The notes under the pieces: model-generated | Databases searched by the model: none | What the model saw: the letters and a program-made list of their open reading frames with translations, nothing else | Told to the model about the DNA's origin: nothing | Shown here: positions 7,772 to 14,589 of the stretch, piece after piece | Layout of the letters: every line of letters starts with the position of its first letter | How positions within the stretch are numbered: the stretch's first letter is position 1 | Source of the DNA: Lentisphaeria bacterium UBA1791 | GTDB taxonomy: Bacteria; Verrucomicrobiota; Lentisphaeria; Victivallales; Victivallaceae | Length of the DNA stretch: 22,807 nt | Direction: 5' to 3' | NCBI GenBank assembly: GCA_002314455.1 | Contig: DCFZ01000006.1 | Coordinates: 1-22,807, forward strand | Made by a program: the position numbers and the translations under genes

Positions 7772-8979
7772 TCGATGTCATCCTCAAGGAATTGCGCCAG
7801 ATGCTTCATGGCGCGAAACTCCCGGTTGTCGCCGCCGCCTTTACCGTCGCCGCACTGGCGCTCGGGATATCGCGGCAGTTTGTAAGCATCAAGGAGCTCT
7901 ATTTTTACTTTTTTCACCTTCCGCTATACATCTATATCGTGGTGTTGATCGCGCGTGCCGCGCACCAGTGGAAAAAAGAACGCGGCGATACCGCGCTCGA
8001 TATGACGCTGACGACGACGCTCCCCGTCTGGCAGGTCATTTTCGGCAAATTCATTGCGCTTTATCTGCCGGTTCTGGCGTTGTTGTTGATCGACCGGGTG
8101 GTCGATTTTCAGCAGATCGAAACGACGCTTTTCCGCGAACGGCTGCTGAAGGACATCGCATTTTTTGCCGCGCTCTCTTCGTTTATGCCGGCGCTTTCGT
8201 CGATCCGGACCAAGCGCAGCGGCTTTGAACTGGGCGAAATTGCCGCTTATCTGATCGCGATCCCGTGGATCATTTGCCATCTTTTCATCACGCCGTTTTT
8301 CGGTTCCGCATTGCCGCTGTACCAGGCGGTCTCGCTCGGGATCGGTTTTGCGATCACCGGATTTCTGATCGCCTTTGCCGGCTTGCGCAAGCCGAGCGAA
8401 GATCGGATGCGCGATCTGCATCTTTATTTTATCGCCGCGGCGTGGATCATGCCGGTGATTTTCTGGTATTTCGGCGACGAATCGTGGAAGCCGCTTCAGA
8501 CGAGAGAACTTTTTATCTGTTCGACGCTCTTTCTTTTTGCCTCGCTCTTTGAGCGCGACGAAGTGACGCGCCGGGAAAAAAGCTCGTGGTCGTTTCCGTT
8601 TTTTTCGACCGGCAGCGTGATCGCCTGGGGACTGAGTATTGCGGTGCTGGCGCCGGTGTTTTTCATCGCCGAGCACACCGAGGATTTCCAGAAATCGATC
8701 GCGAAGTGGTGCTATGCCGGGCTTTATGTCGCCCTGGTGCGATGCATCGGGCGGAAATGGTCGCCGATATACCGGGCGCTGGCTTTTTGGGGGTTATTTC
8801 TGCTGGTGATTCTCGCTTCTGCTCTGGCGTCGCAAATCGACACCATCTTCGCCTGTTGCGGCATGGTGTATTTCGACTATTATCAATTCAGCGCTCCCTT
8901 TTTCGGATGCGTCTTTGCGCTTTCGGTATTGTTGCGCATTCGCGAGATTTGTCGTTTCGTCAACAGCTGTCGCGCTTGA
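7768..8979 (+). CDS. ABC transporter membrane subunit (ABC-2-like permease)
   Basis: A 403-residue polytopic inner-membrane protein with about ten hydrophobic segments (for example near 17-36, 44-65, 88-109, 155-175, 184-206, 218-236, 282-302, 337-356 and 374-392). The N-terminus (MIDVILKELRQMLHG) and the sequence DTALDMTLTTTLPVWQVIFGK resemble the cytosolic entry and coupling region of ABC-2 permeases, where the phrase about elements of type TTLP precedes a transmembrane helix. Overlap with the ATPase gene (ATGA) and GAGGTGG before the start indicate coupled translation. It is the last gene of the operon. Its stop codon at 8977-8979 lies inside the -35 box of the prs promoter. The substrate cannot be told from sequence. 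Confidence 0.8.
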   Translation: MIDVILKELRQMLHGAKLPVVAAAFTVAALALGISRQFVSIKELYFYFFHLPLYIYIVVLIARAAHQWKKERGDTALDMTLTTTLPVWQVIFGKFIALYLPVLALLLIDRVVDFQQIETTLFRERLLKDIAFFAALSSFMPALSSIRTKRSGFELGEIAAYLIAIPWIICHLFITPFFGSALPLYQAVSLGIGFAITGFLIAFAGLRKPSEDRMRDLHLYFIAAAWIMPVIFWYFGDESWKPLQTRELFICSTLFLFASLFERDEVTRREKSSWSFPFFSTGSVIAWGLSIAVLAPVFFIAEHTEDFQKSIAKWCYAGLYVALVRCIGRKWSPIYRALAFWGLFLLVILASALASQIDTIFACCGMVYFDYYQFSAPFFGCVFALSVLLRIREICRFVNSCRA

Positions 8980-9004
8980 CAAATCGTCGGCGACGGGCTA
9001 TATT
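8976..9004 (+). promoter_or_regulatory. Strong sigma70-type promoter of the prs operon
   Basis: A consensus TTGACA (8976-8981) and TATATT (8999-9004) are separated by 17 bp. The -35 overlaps the stop codon of the upstream permease. Transcription is predicted to begin near 9011, leaving a leader of about 190 nt before prs. It is the best -35 in the window and probably drives thirteen genes. Confidence 0.8.
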
Positions 9005-9010
9005 ATATTG

Positions 9011-9200
9011 TTGTAAATTTGGTTTTGGGAGCCTTGATTCCGGAATGAGTCCGGCATCGATGGCGGCAAAATTGCCGCCGGCACCGTGAGGTTTCCGCCG
9101 GAAATGTGCGCTTTTTTCGCCAGAAGCACGTTTTTCGGCGTTGTCGCCCCCGGTCCGGTGCCCAAGTAGAAAGGTCACGCAGGAAAGCGGGGGTTTTTTT
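9011..9200 (+). promoter_or_regulatory. Structured 5' leader of prs, candidate cis-regulatory RNA
   Basis: The leader contains ordered inverted repeats: CCGGA-ATGAG-TCCGG (9040-9054), GGCGGCAA-AA-TTGCCGCC (9062-9079), TTTCC-GCC-GGAAA (9092-9104) and CGCC/GGCG (9118-9121 with 9137-9140). A long-range helix pairs GGCACCG (9080-9086) with CGGTGCC (9156-9162) and encloses the inner hairpins as a multibranch. The 3' end is a terminator-like hairpin (see the separate entry). It matches no riboswitch class I can recognise by eye (TPP, SAM, cobalamin, glycine, ykkC/PRPP and ZTP were considered). A 14-codon frame at 9045-9089 with three proline codons near its end could be a leader peptide. Regulation of PRPP synthesis is inferred from position. 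Confidence 0.5.
9147..9200 (+). terminator. Terminator-like hairpin plus T7 tract just before the prs start (possible attenuator)
   Basis: CCCCCG (9147-9152) pairs with CGGGGG (9188-9193), followed directly by seven T's (9194-9200) and then the ATG of prs at 9201. The loop is long (35 nt) and includes part of the long-range helix. The stem also covers the G-run that is the nearest ribosome-site-like sequence, so folding could affect termination, translation initiation, or both. Confidence 0.45.
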
Positions 9201-10160
9201 ATGGAAATGGAAGAAGCCAAACACATTCGAGTCTATTCCGGCACGGCGCATCCGGAATTGTCGCAGCAGATCGCCGCATATCTCGGCGAGGAGCTCGGCA
9301 AGGTTCACATTACGCACTTCCCCGACGGCGAAATTTTCGCCCAGTTTGAGGAAAACGTCCGCCGCGCCGACGCCTTTTTGATCCAGCCGACCTGCAACAA
9401 GCCCAACGACAATCTGATGGAATTGCTCATCATGATCGACGCCGCGCGCCGCGCCAGCGCCGCCCGCATCACCGCCGTGCTGCCCTACTTCGGCTACGCC
9501 CGTCAGGACCGCAAGGACAAGCCGCGGGTGCCGATTACCGCGAAACTCGTGGCGAATCTGCTCACCTGTGCCGGAGCCGACCGCGTTCTGACGGTCGACC
9601 TTCACGCCCAGCAGATCCAGGGGTTCTTTGACATTCCCTGCGATCATTTGTACTGCCGCCCGGTGCTCGTGCCCTATCTGAAACAACTGATCGGCGACAA
9701 CGGCGTCGTCGTCGCGCCCGACTCGGGCAGCACCAAGATGGCGATGACCTACGGCGATATGCTCGAAGCCGGTTTCGCGGTCGTCACCAAGCGCCGCATC
9801 AACGCGACGACGGTCGCATCGAGCCACCTCGTCGGCGACGTCAAAGACCGCATCTGCGTCATCACCGACGACCTCACCAGCACCTGCGGCACGCTCTGCG
9901 CCGCCGCCAAGATCCTCAAGGAACACGGCGCCGCCAAGGTTTACGCGGCGGTCTCGCACTGCCTGCTCAACGACAAGGGCCGCGAAAAACTGCTCGCGAC
10001 TCCCGAGATCGAGCAGCTGGTCACGACCGACGCCGTACCGATCACCGAAACGCTCAACGGCAAGATCAAAGTGATCAGCGTCGCGCCGCTTCTCGGCGAA
10101 GCGATCCGCCGCATTCACGACGGCAAGTCGGTGAGTTCGCTGTTTTACATCAAACATTAG
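9201..10160 (+). CDS. prs: Ribose-phosphate pyrophosphokinase (PRPP synthetase)
   Basis: Prs makes PRPP from ribose 5-phosphate and ATP for nucleotide, His and Trp synthesis. The 319-residue product has the ATP-binding YFGYARQDRKDK (96-107), the catalytic H135 in VDLHAQQIQGFFD, VVAPDSGSTKMA in place of the commoner PDxGGVxRA, and the PRPP loop DDLTSTCGT (223-231). The C-terminus LFYIKH is usual for the family. The ATG at 9201 was chosen because an upstream in-frame start at 9141 would put coding sequence through the terminator-like hairpin and adds residues unlike the family. A second ATG at 9207 is possible. It heads the long operon and has a 190-nt structured leader. Confidence 0.93.
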   Translation: MEMEEAKHIRVYSGTAHPELSQQIAAYLGEELGKVHITHFPDGEIFAQFEENVRRADAFLIQPTCNKPNDNLMELLIMIDAARRASAARITAVLPYFGYARQDRKDKPRVPITAKLVANLLTCAGADRVLTVDLHAQQIQGFFDIPCDHLYCRPVLVPYLKQLIGDNGVVVAPDSGSTKMAMTYGDMLEAGFAVVTKRRINATTVASSHLVGDVKDRICVITDDLTSTCGTLCAAAKILKEHGAAKVYAAVSHCLLNDKGREKLLATPEIEQLVTTDAVPITETLNGKIKVISVAPLLGEAIRRIHDGKSVSSLFYIKH

Positions 10161-10220
10161 TTTGATATTCGCATAGAAACCACAACGACTTCGGATGAAA
10201 CACCATAAGAAAGGGAATTC

Positions 10221-10889
10221 ATGAACAACGAAAGTCACAAAATCACGGTAGCTTTGCGCGAGGAATTCGGCAACAACGCCTCTCGCCGGCTCCGTCGGGC
10301 CGGATCGATTCCGGCGGTCGTCTACGGCCGGGGCAAAGAGGCTCGCGCCCTCTCGGTCAATGCGGATGAATGGAAGGTCTTTTCGGCGCACGGCGTCCAG
10401 CTCGTCACGCTGGTCAACGGCGGCAAGGAGATCCCCGCGCTGGTCCGCGAAGTCCAGTACAACCACCTGAAAAACTACGTCGTCCACATCGACTTCCAGG
10501 AAGTCGACCTCAACGCGGAAATCGTTTCCAGCGTGCCGGTTCATGCGCACGGCGAGTCCTACGGCGCCGCGCACGGCGGTCTGCTGGAGCAGGACCTCTT
10601 CGAGATCGAAGTCGTCTGCCGCCCCGCCGATCTGCCCGAAGCGATCCGCGTCGACGTCACCAAGCTCAACATCGGCGACTCGCTCACGATCGCCGACGTC
10701 GTCTTCCCGGAAGGCGTTCGCAGCGATCTGCCGGCGGAAACGCTGGTTTTCCACTGCGTGATGCAGCGTGAAGAAGCCGAACCCGCTGCGCCCGCCGAGG
10801 GCGCCGCCGCCGCGGAGCCCGAAGCGATCAACGAAAAGAAGACCGAAGCGCGCGCCGCCGAAAAGGAAAGCAAAAAGGAGAACAAGTAG
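10221..10889 (+). CDS. rplY: 50S ribosomal protein bL25, CTC (TL5) form
   Basis: bL25 binds 5S rRNA. The 222-residue protein is the long CTC type: the N-terminal 5S-binding domain (LRRAGSIPAVVYGRGKEARAL, then HIDFQEVD near residue 95) is followed by the beta-rich TL5/CTC domain (VPVHAHGES, LLEQDLFEIEVVCRPADLPE, VDVTKLNIGDSLTI). A low-complexity Ala/Glu/Lys tail from about residue 187 ends EKESKKENK. AAAGGGAA before the ATG supports the start. The 60-bp gap after prs shows no clear promoter or terminator. The rplY-pth pair after prs is a widely conserved order. Confidence 0.93.
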   Translation: MNNESHKITVALREEFGNNASRRLRRAGSIPAVVYGRGKEARALSVNADEWKVFSAHGVQLVTLVNGGKEIPALVREVQYNHLKNYVVHIDFQEVDLNAEIVSSVPVHAHGESYGAAHGGLLEQDLFEIEVVCRPADLPEAIRVDVTKLNIGDSLTIADVVFPEGVRSDLPAETLVFHCVMQREEAEPAAPAEGAAAAEPEAINEKKTEARAAEKESKKENK

Positions 10890-10895
10890 TCTGCT

Positions 10896-11519
10896 ATGAT
10901 CTCGTCGCGTGACGGCAATGCAATTGCGCTGATCGTCGGTCTCGGCAATCCCGGGAGCGAATATGCCGGCAGTCGTCACAACTGCGGATTCACGGTCGTC
11001 GAAAATCTGCTCGCGGGATTTCCCGCCGGGCGGTTCGAGGAAAGCTCCGCGGCGCAGAGCCGCGTTTTCAGCGGAAAATTCCGCGGAAAACCCTTGACGC
11101 TGCAAATGCCGATGACCTATATGAATCTCAGCGGCAAAGCGGTTGCTCCGCTCTGCCGGAAACTGGAGATCGCACCGGAAAACGTGCTCGTGATCGTCGA
11201 TGACATGGATCTGCCCCTCGGGCGGATCCGGCTTCGCAAAAACGGCGAGTCCGGTGGGCACAACGGGTTGAAATCAATCATTGAGGAACTCGGCAGCGAC
11301 CACTTCAACCGCCTGCGGATCGGCATCGGTCATCCGCAAAAAAAAGGCGTCGTGGATTTCGTGCTGACCGGTTTCGAGGGCGAAGAAAAAGCCCTTTTCG
11401 ATGAAGTGATCCAGCGGGCGACGAAAGCAGTGCAATGTGTTCTGAAAGCGGGGATGGCGACGGCGATGAACGAGTTCAACGCGGCGCCGACTCCGCCGGT
11501 AGAGGAAAACCAACCCTAA
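10896..11519 (+). CDS. pth: Peptidyl-tRNA hydrolase
   Basis: Pth releases peptides from peptidyl-tRNA that has dropped off ribosomes. The 207-residue enzyme shows GLGNPGSEYAGSRHNCGF with the catalytic H28, MPMTYMNLSG with N77, VDDMDLPLG with D103 or D105 at the position of E. coli D93, and GGHNGLKSI with N123; these match the known substrate-binding and catalytic residues. The ATG at 10896 lies 7 nt after the rplY stop. The best Shine-Dalgarno (AAGGAG in the last rplY codons) is somewhat far, about 14 nt away, and the first nine residues are not conserved, so a downstream non-ATG start cannot be excluded. Confidence 0.93.
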   Translation: MISSRDGNAIALIVGLGNPGSEYAGSRHNCGFTVVENLLAGFPAGRFEESSAAQSRVFSGKFRGKPLTLQMPMTYMNLSGKAVAPLCRKLEIAPENVLVIVDDMDLPLGRIRLRKNGESGGHNGLKSIIEELGSDHFNRLRIGIGHPQKKGVVDFVLTGFEGEEKALFDEVIQRATKAVQCVLKAGMATAMNEFNAAPTPPVEENQP

Positions 11520-11537
11520 TAGGAAAAGAGGTTTATT

Positions 11538-11861
11538 TTGAAAAAATACGAGGCTGTATTCATTCTGGACATCCGCAAGACGGATGACGACGGCGCGGCG
11601 TTCTGCAAGGAATTTTCCGAACTCCTCGCGACGCTCGGCGGCACGCTCGGTGAGACGCTCCCGATGGGCCGCAAACAATTCACCTATGCGATCAACAAGC
11701 GTCGCGCGGGGCTTTACTTCGATTTCGTTTTCGATCTCGAACCCGCCGGCGTCAAGGCGATCAAGGAAAAGTACCGGCTCGACGAGCGCGTGCTCCGCAA
11801 CATGATCCTGGCGTACGATCGCCCGGAAAAGGTCGTCACGGCGAAACTCGAGGACGAATAA
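11538..11861 (+). CDS. rpsF: 30S ribosomal protein bS6
   Basis: bS6 pairs with bS18 on the platform of the 30S subunit. The 107-residue protein begins (M)KKYEAVFILDIRKTDDD and contains MGRKQFTYAINKRRAGLYFDFVF-type beta strands and YRLDERVLRNMIL, all typical. The start codon is TTG (11538), with AAGAGG about 6 nt upstream; this fits the family's N-terminus exactly and shows that TTG starts are used in this genome. It is followed by ssb and rpsR in the widely conserved rpsF-ssb-rpsR-rplI order. Confidence 0.94.
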   Translation: MKKYEAVFILDIRKTDDDGAAFCKEFSELLATLGGTLGETLPMGRKQFTYAINKRRAGLYFDFVFDLEPAGVKAIKEKYRLDERVLRNMILAYDRPEKVVTAKLEDE

Positions 11862-11920
11862 GTTTGTCATCCGGCAACAAGAGAAACTGAAACCACTCAT
11901 CAATTAACGGGTAAGTATCT

Positions 11921-12412
11921 ATGGCTAGTTTGAATAAAGTGTTTTTGTTGGGCAATCTCACCCGTGACCCCGATTTGCGCGGACTGCCCAACGGGCAGAA
12001 CGTCTGCGAACTGCGTCTGGCGGTCGGTCGCCGTTATCAGAACAGCGCCGGTCAGGAGGTCGACGACACCTGCTTTGTCGACGTCGTCGTCTGGGGCCGC
12101 AGCGCCGCCAATTGCAAACAGTTTCTGAGCAAGGGTTCCCCGGTCATGGTCGAAGGGCGTTTGCAGTTCGACCAGTGGGAAGACCGCAACGGCGGCGGCA
12201 CTCGCTCGCGGTTGCGCGTCGTCGCGGAGCAGGTTCAATTCATGAGCCGCCGTCAGGACGCTCCGGCGTCCGGCGCCGCGCCGGAAAATGCTCCGGCGAG
12301 CGCGCCCGTCGATCCCTACGCCCGGTCGGTGCGTCAGACCCCGCCGCCGGCGATGCCGCCGATGCCTGCCGCCACGCCGGATATGCCGCCGGAAGACGAT
12401 ATTCCGTTTTAA
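11921..12412 (+). CDS. ssb: Single-stranded DNA-binding protein
   Basis: SSB coats single-stranded DNA during replication and repair. The 163-residue protein has an OB fold over residues 1 to about 108 (MASLNKVFLLGNLTRDPDLR, TCFVDVVVWGRSAANCKQFL, KGSPVMVEGRLQFDQWEDRNG). A Pro/Ala-rich flexible linker follows, ending in the acidic tip EDDIPF that recruits partner proteins. Length is ordinary for the family. The Shine-Dalgarno is weak (GGGTAAG). It lies 59 bp after rpsF with no terminator between. Confidence 0.95.
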   Translation: MASLNKVFLLGNLTRDPDLRGLPNGQNVCELRLAVGRRYQNSAGQEVDDTCFVDVVVWGRSAANCKQFLSKGSPVMVEGRLQFDQWEDRNGGGTRSRLRVVAEQVQFMSRRQDAPASGAAPENAPASAPVDPYARSVRQTPPPAMPPMPAATPDMPPEDDIPF

Positions 12413-12447
12413 AGAAAAATTCATAACTTACTGAAAGGATTCCAATT

Positions 12448-12681
12448 ATGCAAGGACCGAAAAGACAGGGCCGTCGTCGCAGCGCGGCGAAGCCGAAAGT
12501 TTGTCGTTTCTGCGAAGCCAAGGTCAACTACATCGACTTCAAAGATGCCGAAACGCTGATGAAATTCCAGACCGAAAAGGGCAAGATTATGCCCCGCCGC
12601 ATCACCGGCAACTGTCTGGATCACCAGAAAATGCTCGCCGCCGCCGTCAAGCGCGCCCGCATCATCGCGCTGGTCTACTAA
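12448..12681 (+). CDS. rpsR: 30S ribosomal protein bS18, zinc-ribbon (C+) form
   Basis: bS18 binds 16S rRNA next to bS6. The 77-residue product has the basic N-terminus MQGPKRQGRRRS, the core YIDFKDAETLMKFQTEKGK, MPRRITGNC and KRARIIALVY. C19-x-x-C22 together with C56-x-x-H59 form the metal-ligand set of the C+ type, suggesting a bound zinc. AAAGGA precedes the ATG. It is 20 bp ahead of rplI. Confidence 0.95.
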   Translation: MQGPKRQGRRRSAAKPKVCRFCEAKVNYIDFKDAETLMKFQTEKGKIMPRRITGNCLDHQKMLAAAVKRARIIALVY

Positions 12682-12701
12682 TAGAAGGAGCAGGAATTAT
12701 T

Positions 12702-13154
12702 ATGGCTAACGTTACGCTGATTCTGCTCGATGACGTCGAAAACCTCGGCCTCGCCGGCGAGGAAGTTCACGTCGCCCCGGGCTATGCCCGCAACTACTTG
12801 TTGCCCCGCGGCCTCGCCGCCAAGGCGACTGCCGGTACGCTCCGTCTGATCGAGAGCCGCAAGGCGCTCATCGCCCAGCGCCGCGCCGACGATCTCGCCA
12901 AGGCCAAGGCGCTCGCCGAGAAACTCGCGACCGTCGAGGTCGTCATTCCGATGCAGGCGACCGAAGACGATCTGCTTTTCGGCTCGGTTTCGCCCCGCAT
13001 GATCTCCGACGAGCTTGCCAAGCAGGAAATCGCCGTCGATCACAACAAGATCAAGATCGAACCCGCGATCAAGACGGTCGGTGAATTCACCGTCAACGCC
13101 AAATTGCACGCGGAAGTTTTCGCCGACGTCAAGGTCAAGGTCGTCCGCGGCTGA
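12702..13154 (+). CDS. rplI: 50S ribosomal protein bL9
   Basis: bL9 binds 23S rRNA domain V and reaches out across the ribosome surface. The 150-residue protein has the N-terminal globular domain (LILLDDVENLGLAGEEVHVAPGYARNYLLPRGLA), the long connecting helix (residues about 42-75, rich in Ala/Lys/Arg) and the C-terminal domain (LLFGSVSPRMISDELAKQ ... GEFTVNAKLHAEVFADVKVKVV). The ATG at 12702 has AGGA 6 nt upstream. Longer frames extend back into rpsR and are rejected because the family N-terminus starts here. Confidence 0.95.
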   Translation: MANVTLILLDDVENLGLAGEEVHVAPGYARNYLLPRGLAAKATAGTLRLIESRKALIAQRRADDLAKAKALAEKLATVEVVIPMQATEDDLLFGSVSPRMISDELAKQEIAVDHNKIKIEPAIKTVGEFTVNAKLHAEVFADVKVKVVRG

Positions 13155-13168
13155 TCGGACTCGGTACG

Positions 13169-14584
13169 ATGGCGTCAGAGCGTACACCGCAGGATGCGCA
13201 CCCGGTCGGGTTTCTGCCTGATCGGGCGCGTCCGCACGCCGATTCGGTCGAAAAGGCGGTGCTCGGCGCAATGTTGCGCGAGCCCCGCACCGCGATCGAG
13301 ACCGTCATCGAATTGTGCCGCCAGGAGCAGCTTTTCTACTCCGCGGCGCATCAGGAGATCTATCGCGCGCTGTTGGAGCTTCACCGCGACGACACGCGCG
13401 ACGTCGATCTCGTTTCCCTTGCGCAATATCTGCGCGAAAAGCAGAAACTCGAAGCGGTCGGCGGGGAAGTTTACCTCGCCGGTCTTTTCGATTCCATCGC
13501 CACCACCGTCAACTTGGAATCGTGGTGCGGCACGCTGACCAAATATGCGACGCTGCGCCGGATGATCGACGTCTGTGCCGGCGCATTGATGCGCTGTTAC
13601 GACACCGAGGCGGACGCCGCCAAGCTCGTCGACGCGATCGAGAGCGACATTTACGCGATCCGCAACGGCGAAGAAACGCACGCGATCAGCAAGCTCGGCG
13701 ACCTGTTGCCCGGGCAGTTCAAGTTGTTGATGGACATCCTCGACCACAAGGTCGAACCGGGGATCCCGACGGGCTTCATGCCGGTCGACGAATGCACCGG
13801 CGGTCTGAAAAAAGGCGAGATGTTCGTCCTCGCGGCGCGCCCTTCCATCGGCAAGACCAGTCTTGCGCTCAACGTGATCCGCAACATCACGGTCAACTGC
13901 CCCAATCCGCGCCCGACCGCCTTTTTCAGCTTGGAAATGACCGACGAGCAGATCGCCCGCCGCTTGCTTTGCACGCAGGCGCGCGTACCCGAGTCGGCTT
14001 TCTGGAACCACAATTTCCGCGCGGCGGACACCGAGAAGCTCACCGGCGCCGTGCAGATGCTCGCCAAGGCGCCGCTCTACATCGACCCGACGCCCGGCGT
14101 GACGATTTCCGAATTGCGCGCCAAAGCGCGCCGGCTTTACAACGAAAAGCACATTGAGCTCATCGTCATCGACTACTTGCAGTTGATGCACGCCGACGGC
14201 AGGATTGACAGCCGTCAGCAGGAAGTCGCCGAAATTTCCGGCGGCATCAAAAAGATCGCCAAAGATCTCAACGTCCCGGTGCTGGTGCTCGCCCAGCTCA
14301 ACCGCGAACTCGACAAGGACAAGGGGCAGAATGCCCGTCCGAAACTCGCGCACTTGCGCGAATCCGGCGCCATCGAGCAGGACGCCGACATCGTCAGCTT
14401 TCTCCACCGCGACCGCGAAAAGACCAAAGGAATGGAATCCGGCAGCGTCGAGGCGGAGTGGATCATCGAAAAAAACCGTAACGGGCGCACCGCCAACTGC
14501 AAGTTGGTCTTTTACCCCGAACGGATGGAATTTATGGCGGCGTCGCCCGAATCTTCGGATTACGCCCAGCAACCGCAGAAGTGA
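13169..14584 (+). CDS. dnaB: Replicative DNA helicase DnaB
   Basis: The hexameric helicase of the replication fork. The 471-residue protein has the N-terminal primase-interacting domain (from about residue 22: PHADSVEKAVLGAML, then FYSAAHQEIYRALLELH), a linker, and a RecA-like motor domain. That domain shows PTGFMPVDECTGGLKKGEM, Walker A ARPSIGKTS (K229), Walker B LIVIDYLQLM, AQLNRELDK, SGAIEQDADIVSFLHR and the arginine-finger region EKNRNGRT. There is no intein and the length is usual. The common ARPSMGKT is ARPSIGKT here. The ribosome site is weak. It follows rplI by 14 bp, the standard arrangement, and its stop overlaps a possible GTG start of bamA. Confidence 0.95.
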   Translation: MASERTPQDAHPVGFLPDRARPHADSVEKAVLGAMLREPRTAIETVIELCRQEQLFYSAAHQEIYRALLELHRDDTRDVDLVSLAQYLREKQKLEAVGGEVYLAGLFDSIATTVNLESWCGTLTKYATLRRMIDVCAGALMRCYDTEADAAKLVDAIESDIYAIRNGEETHAISKLGDLLPGQFKLLMDILDHKVEPGIPTGFMPVDECTGGLKKGEMFVLAARPSIGKTSLALNVIRNITVNCPNPRPTAFFSLEMTDEQIARRLLCTQARVPESAFWNHNFRAADTEKLTGAVQMLAKAPLYIDPTPGVTISELRAKARRLYNEKHIELIVIDYLQLMHADGRIDSRQQEVAEISGGIKKIAKDLNVPVLVLAQLNRELDKDKGQNARPKLAHLRESGAIEQDADIVSFLHRDREKTKGMESGSVEAEWIIEKNRNGRTANCKLVFYPERMEFMAASPESSDYAQQPQK

Positions 14585-14589
14585 TCGGA

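Noticed and set aside
9011..9200. Known RNA: 6S, SRP RNA, or common riboswitches (TPP, SAM, cobalamin, glycine, ykkC/PRPP, ZTP)
   Set aside because: The ends do not pair as in 6S RNA, and none of the conserved core motifs of these classes could be found by eye; kept as an unclassified leader.
9003..11261. 752-codon minus-strand open frame opposite prs, rplY and pth
   Set aside because: It lies antisense to three well-recognised genes; long antisense frames are expected in this GC-rich codon pattern and its sequence resembles no protein family.
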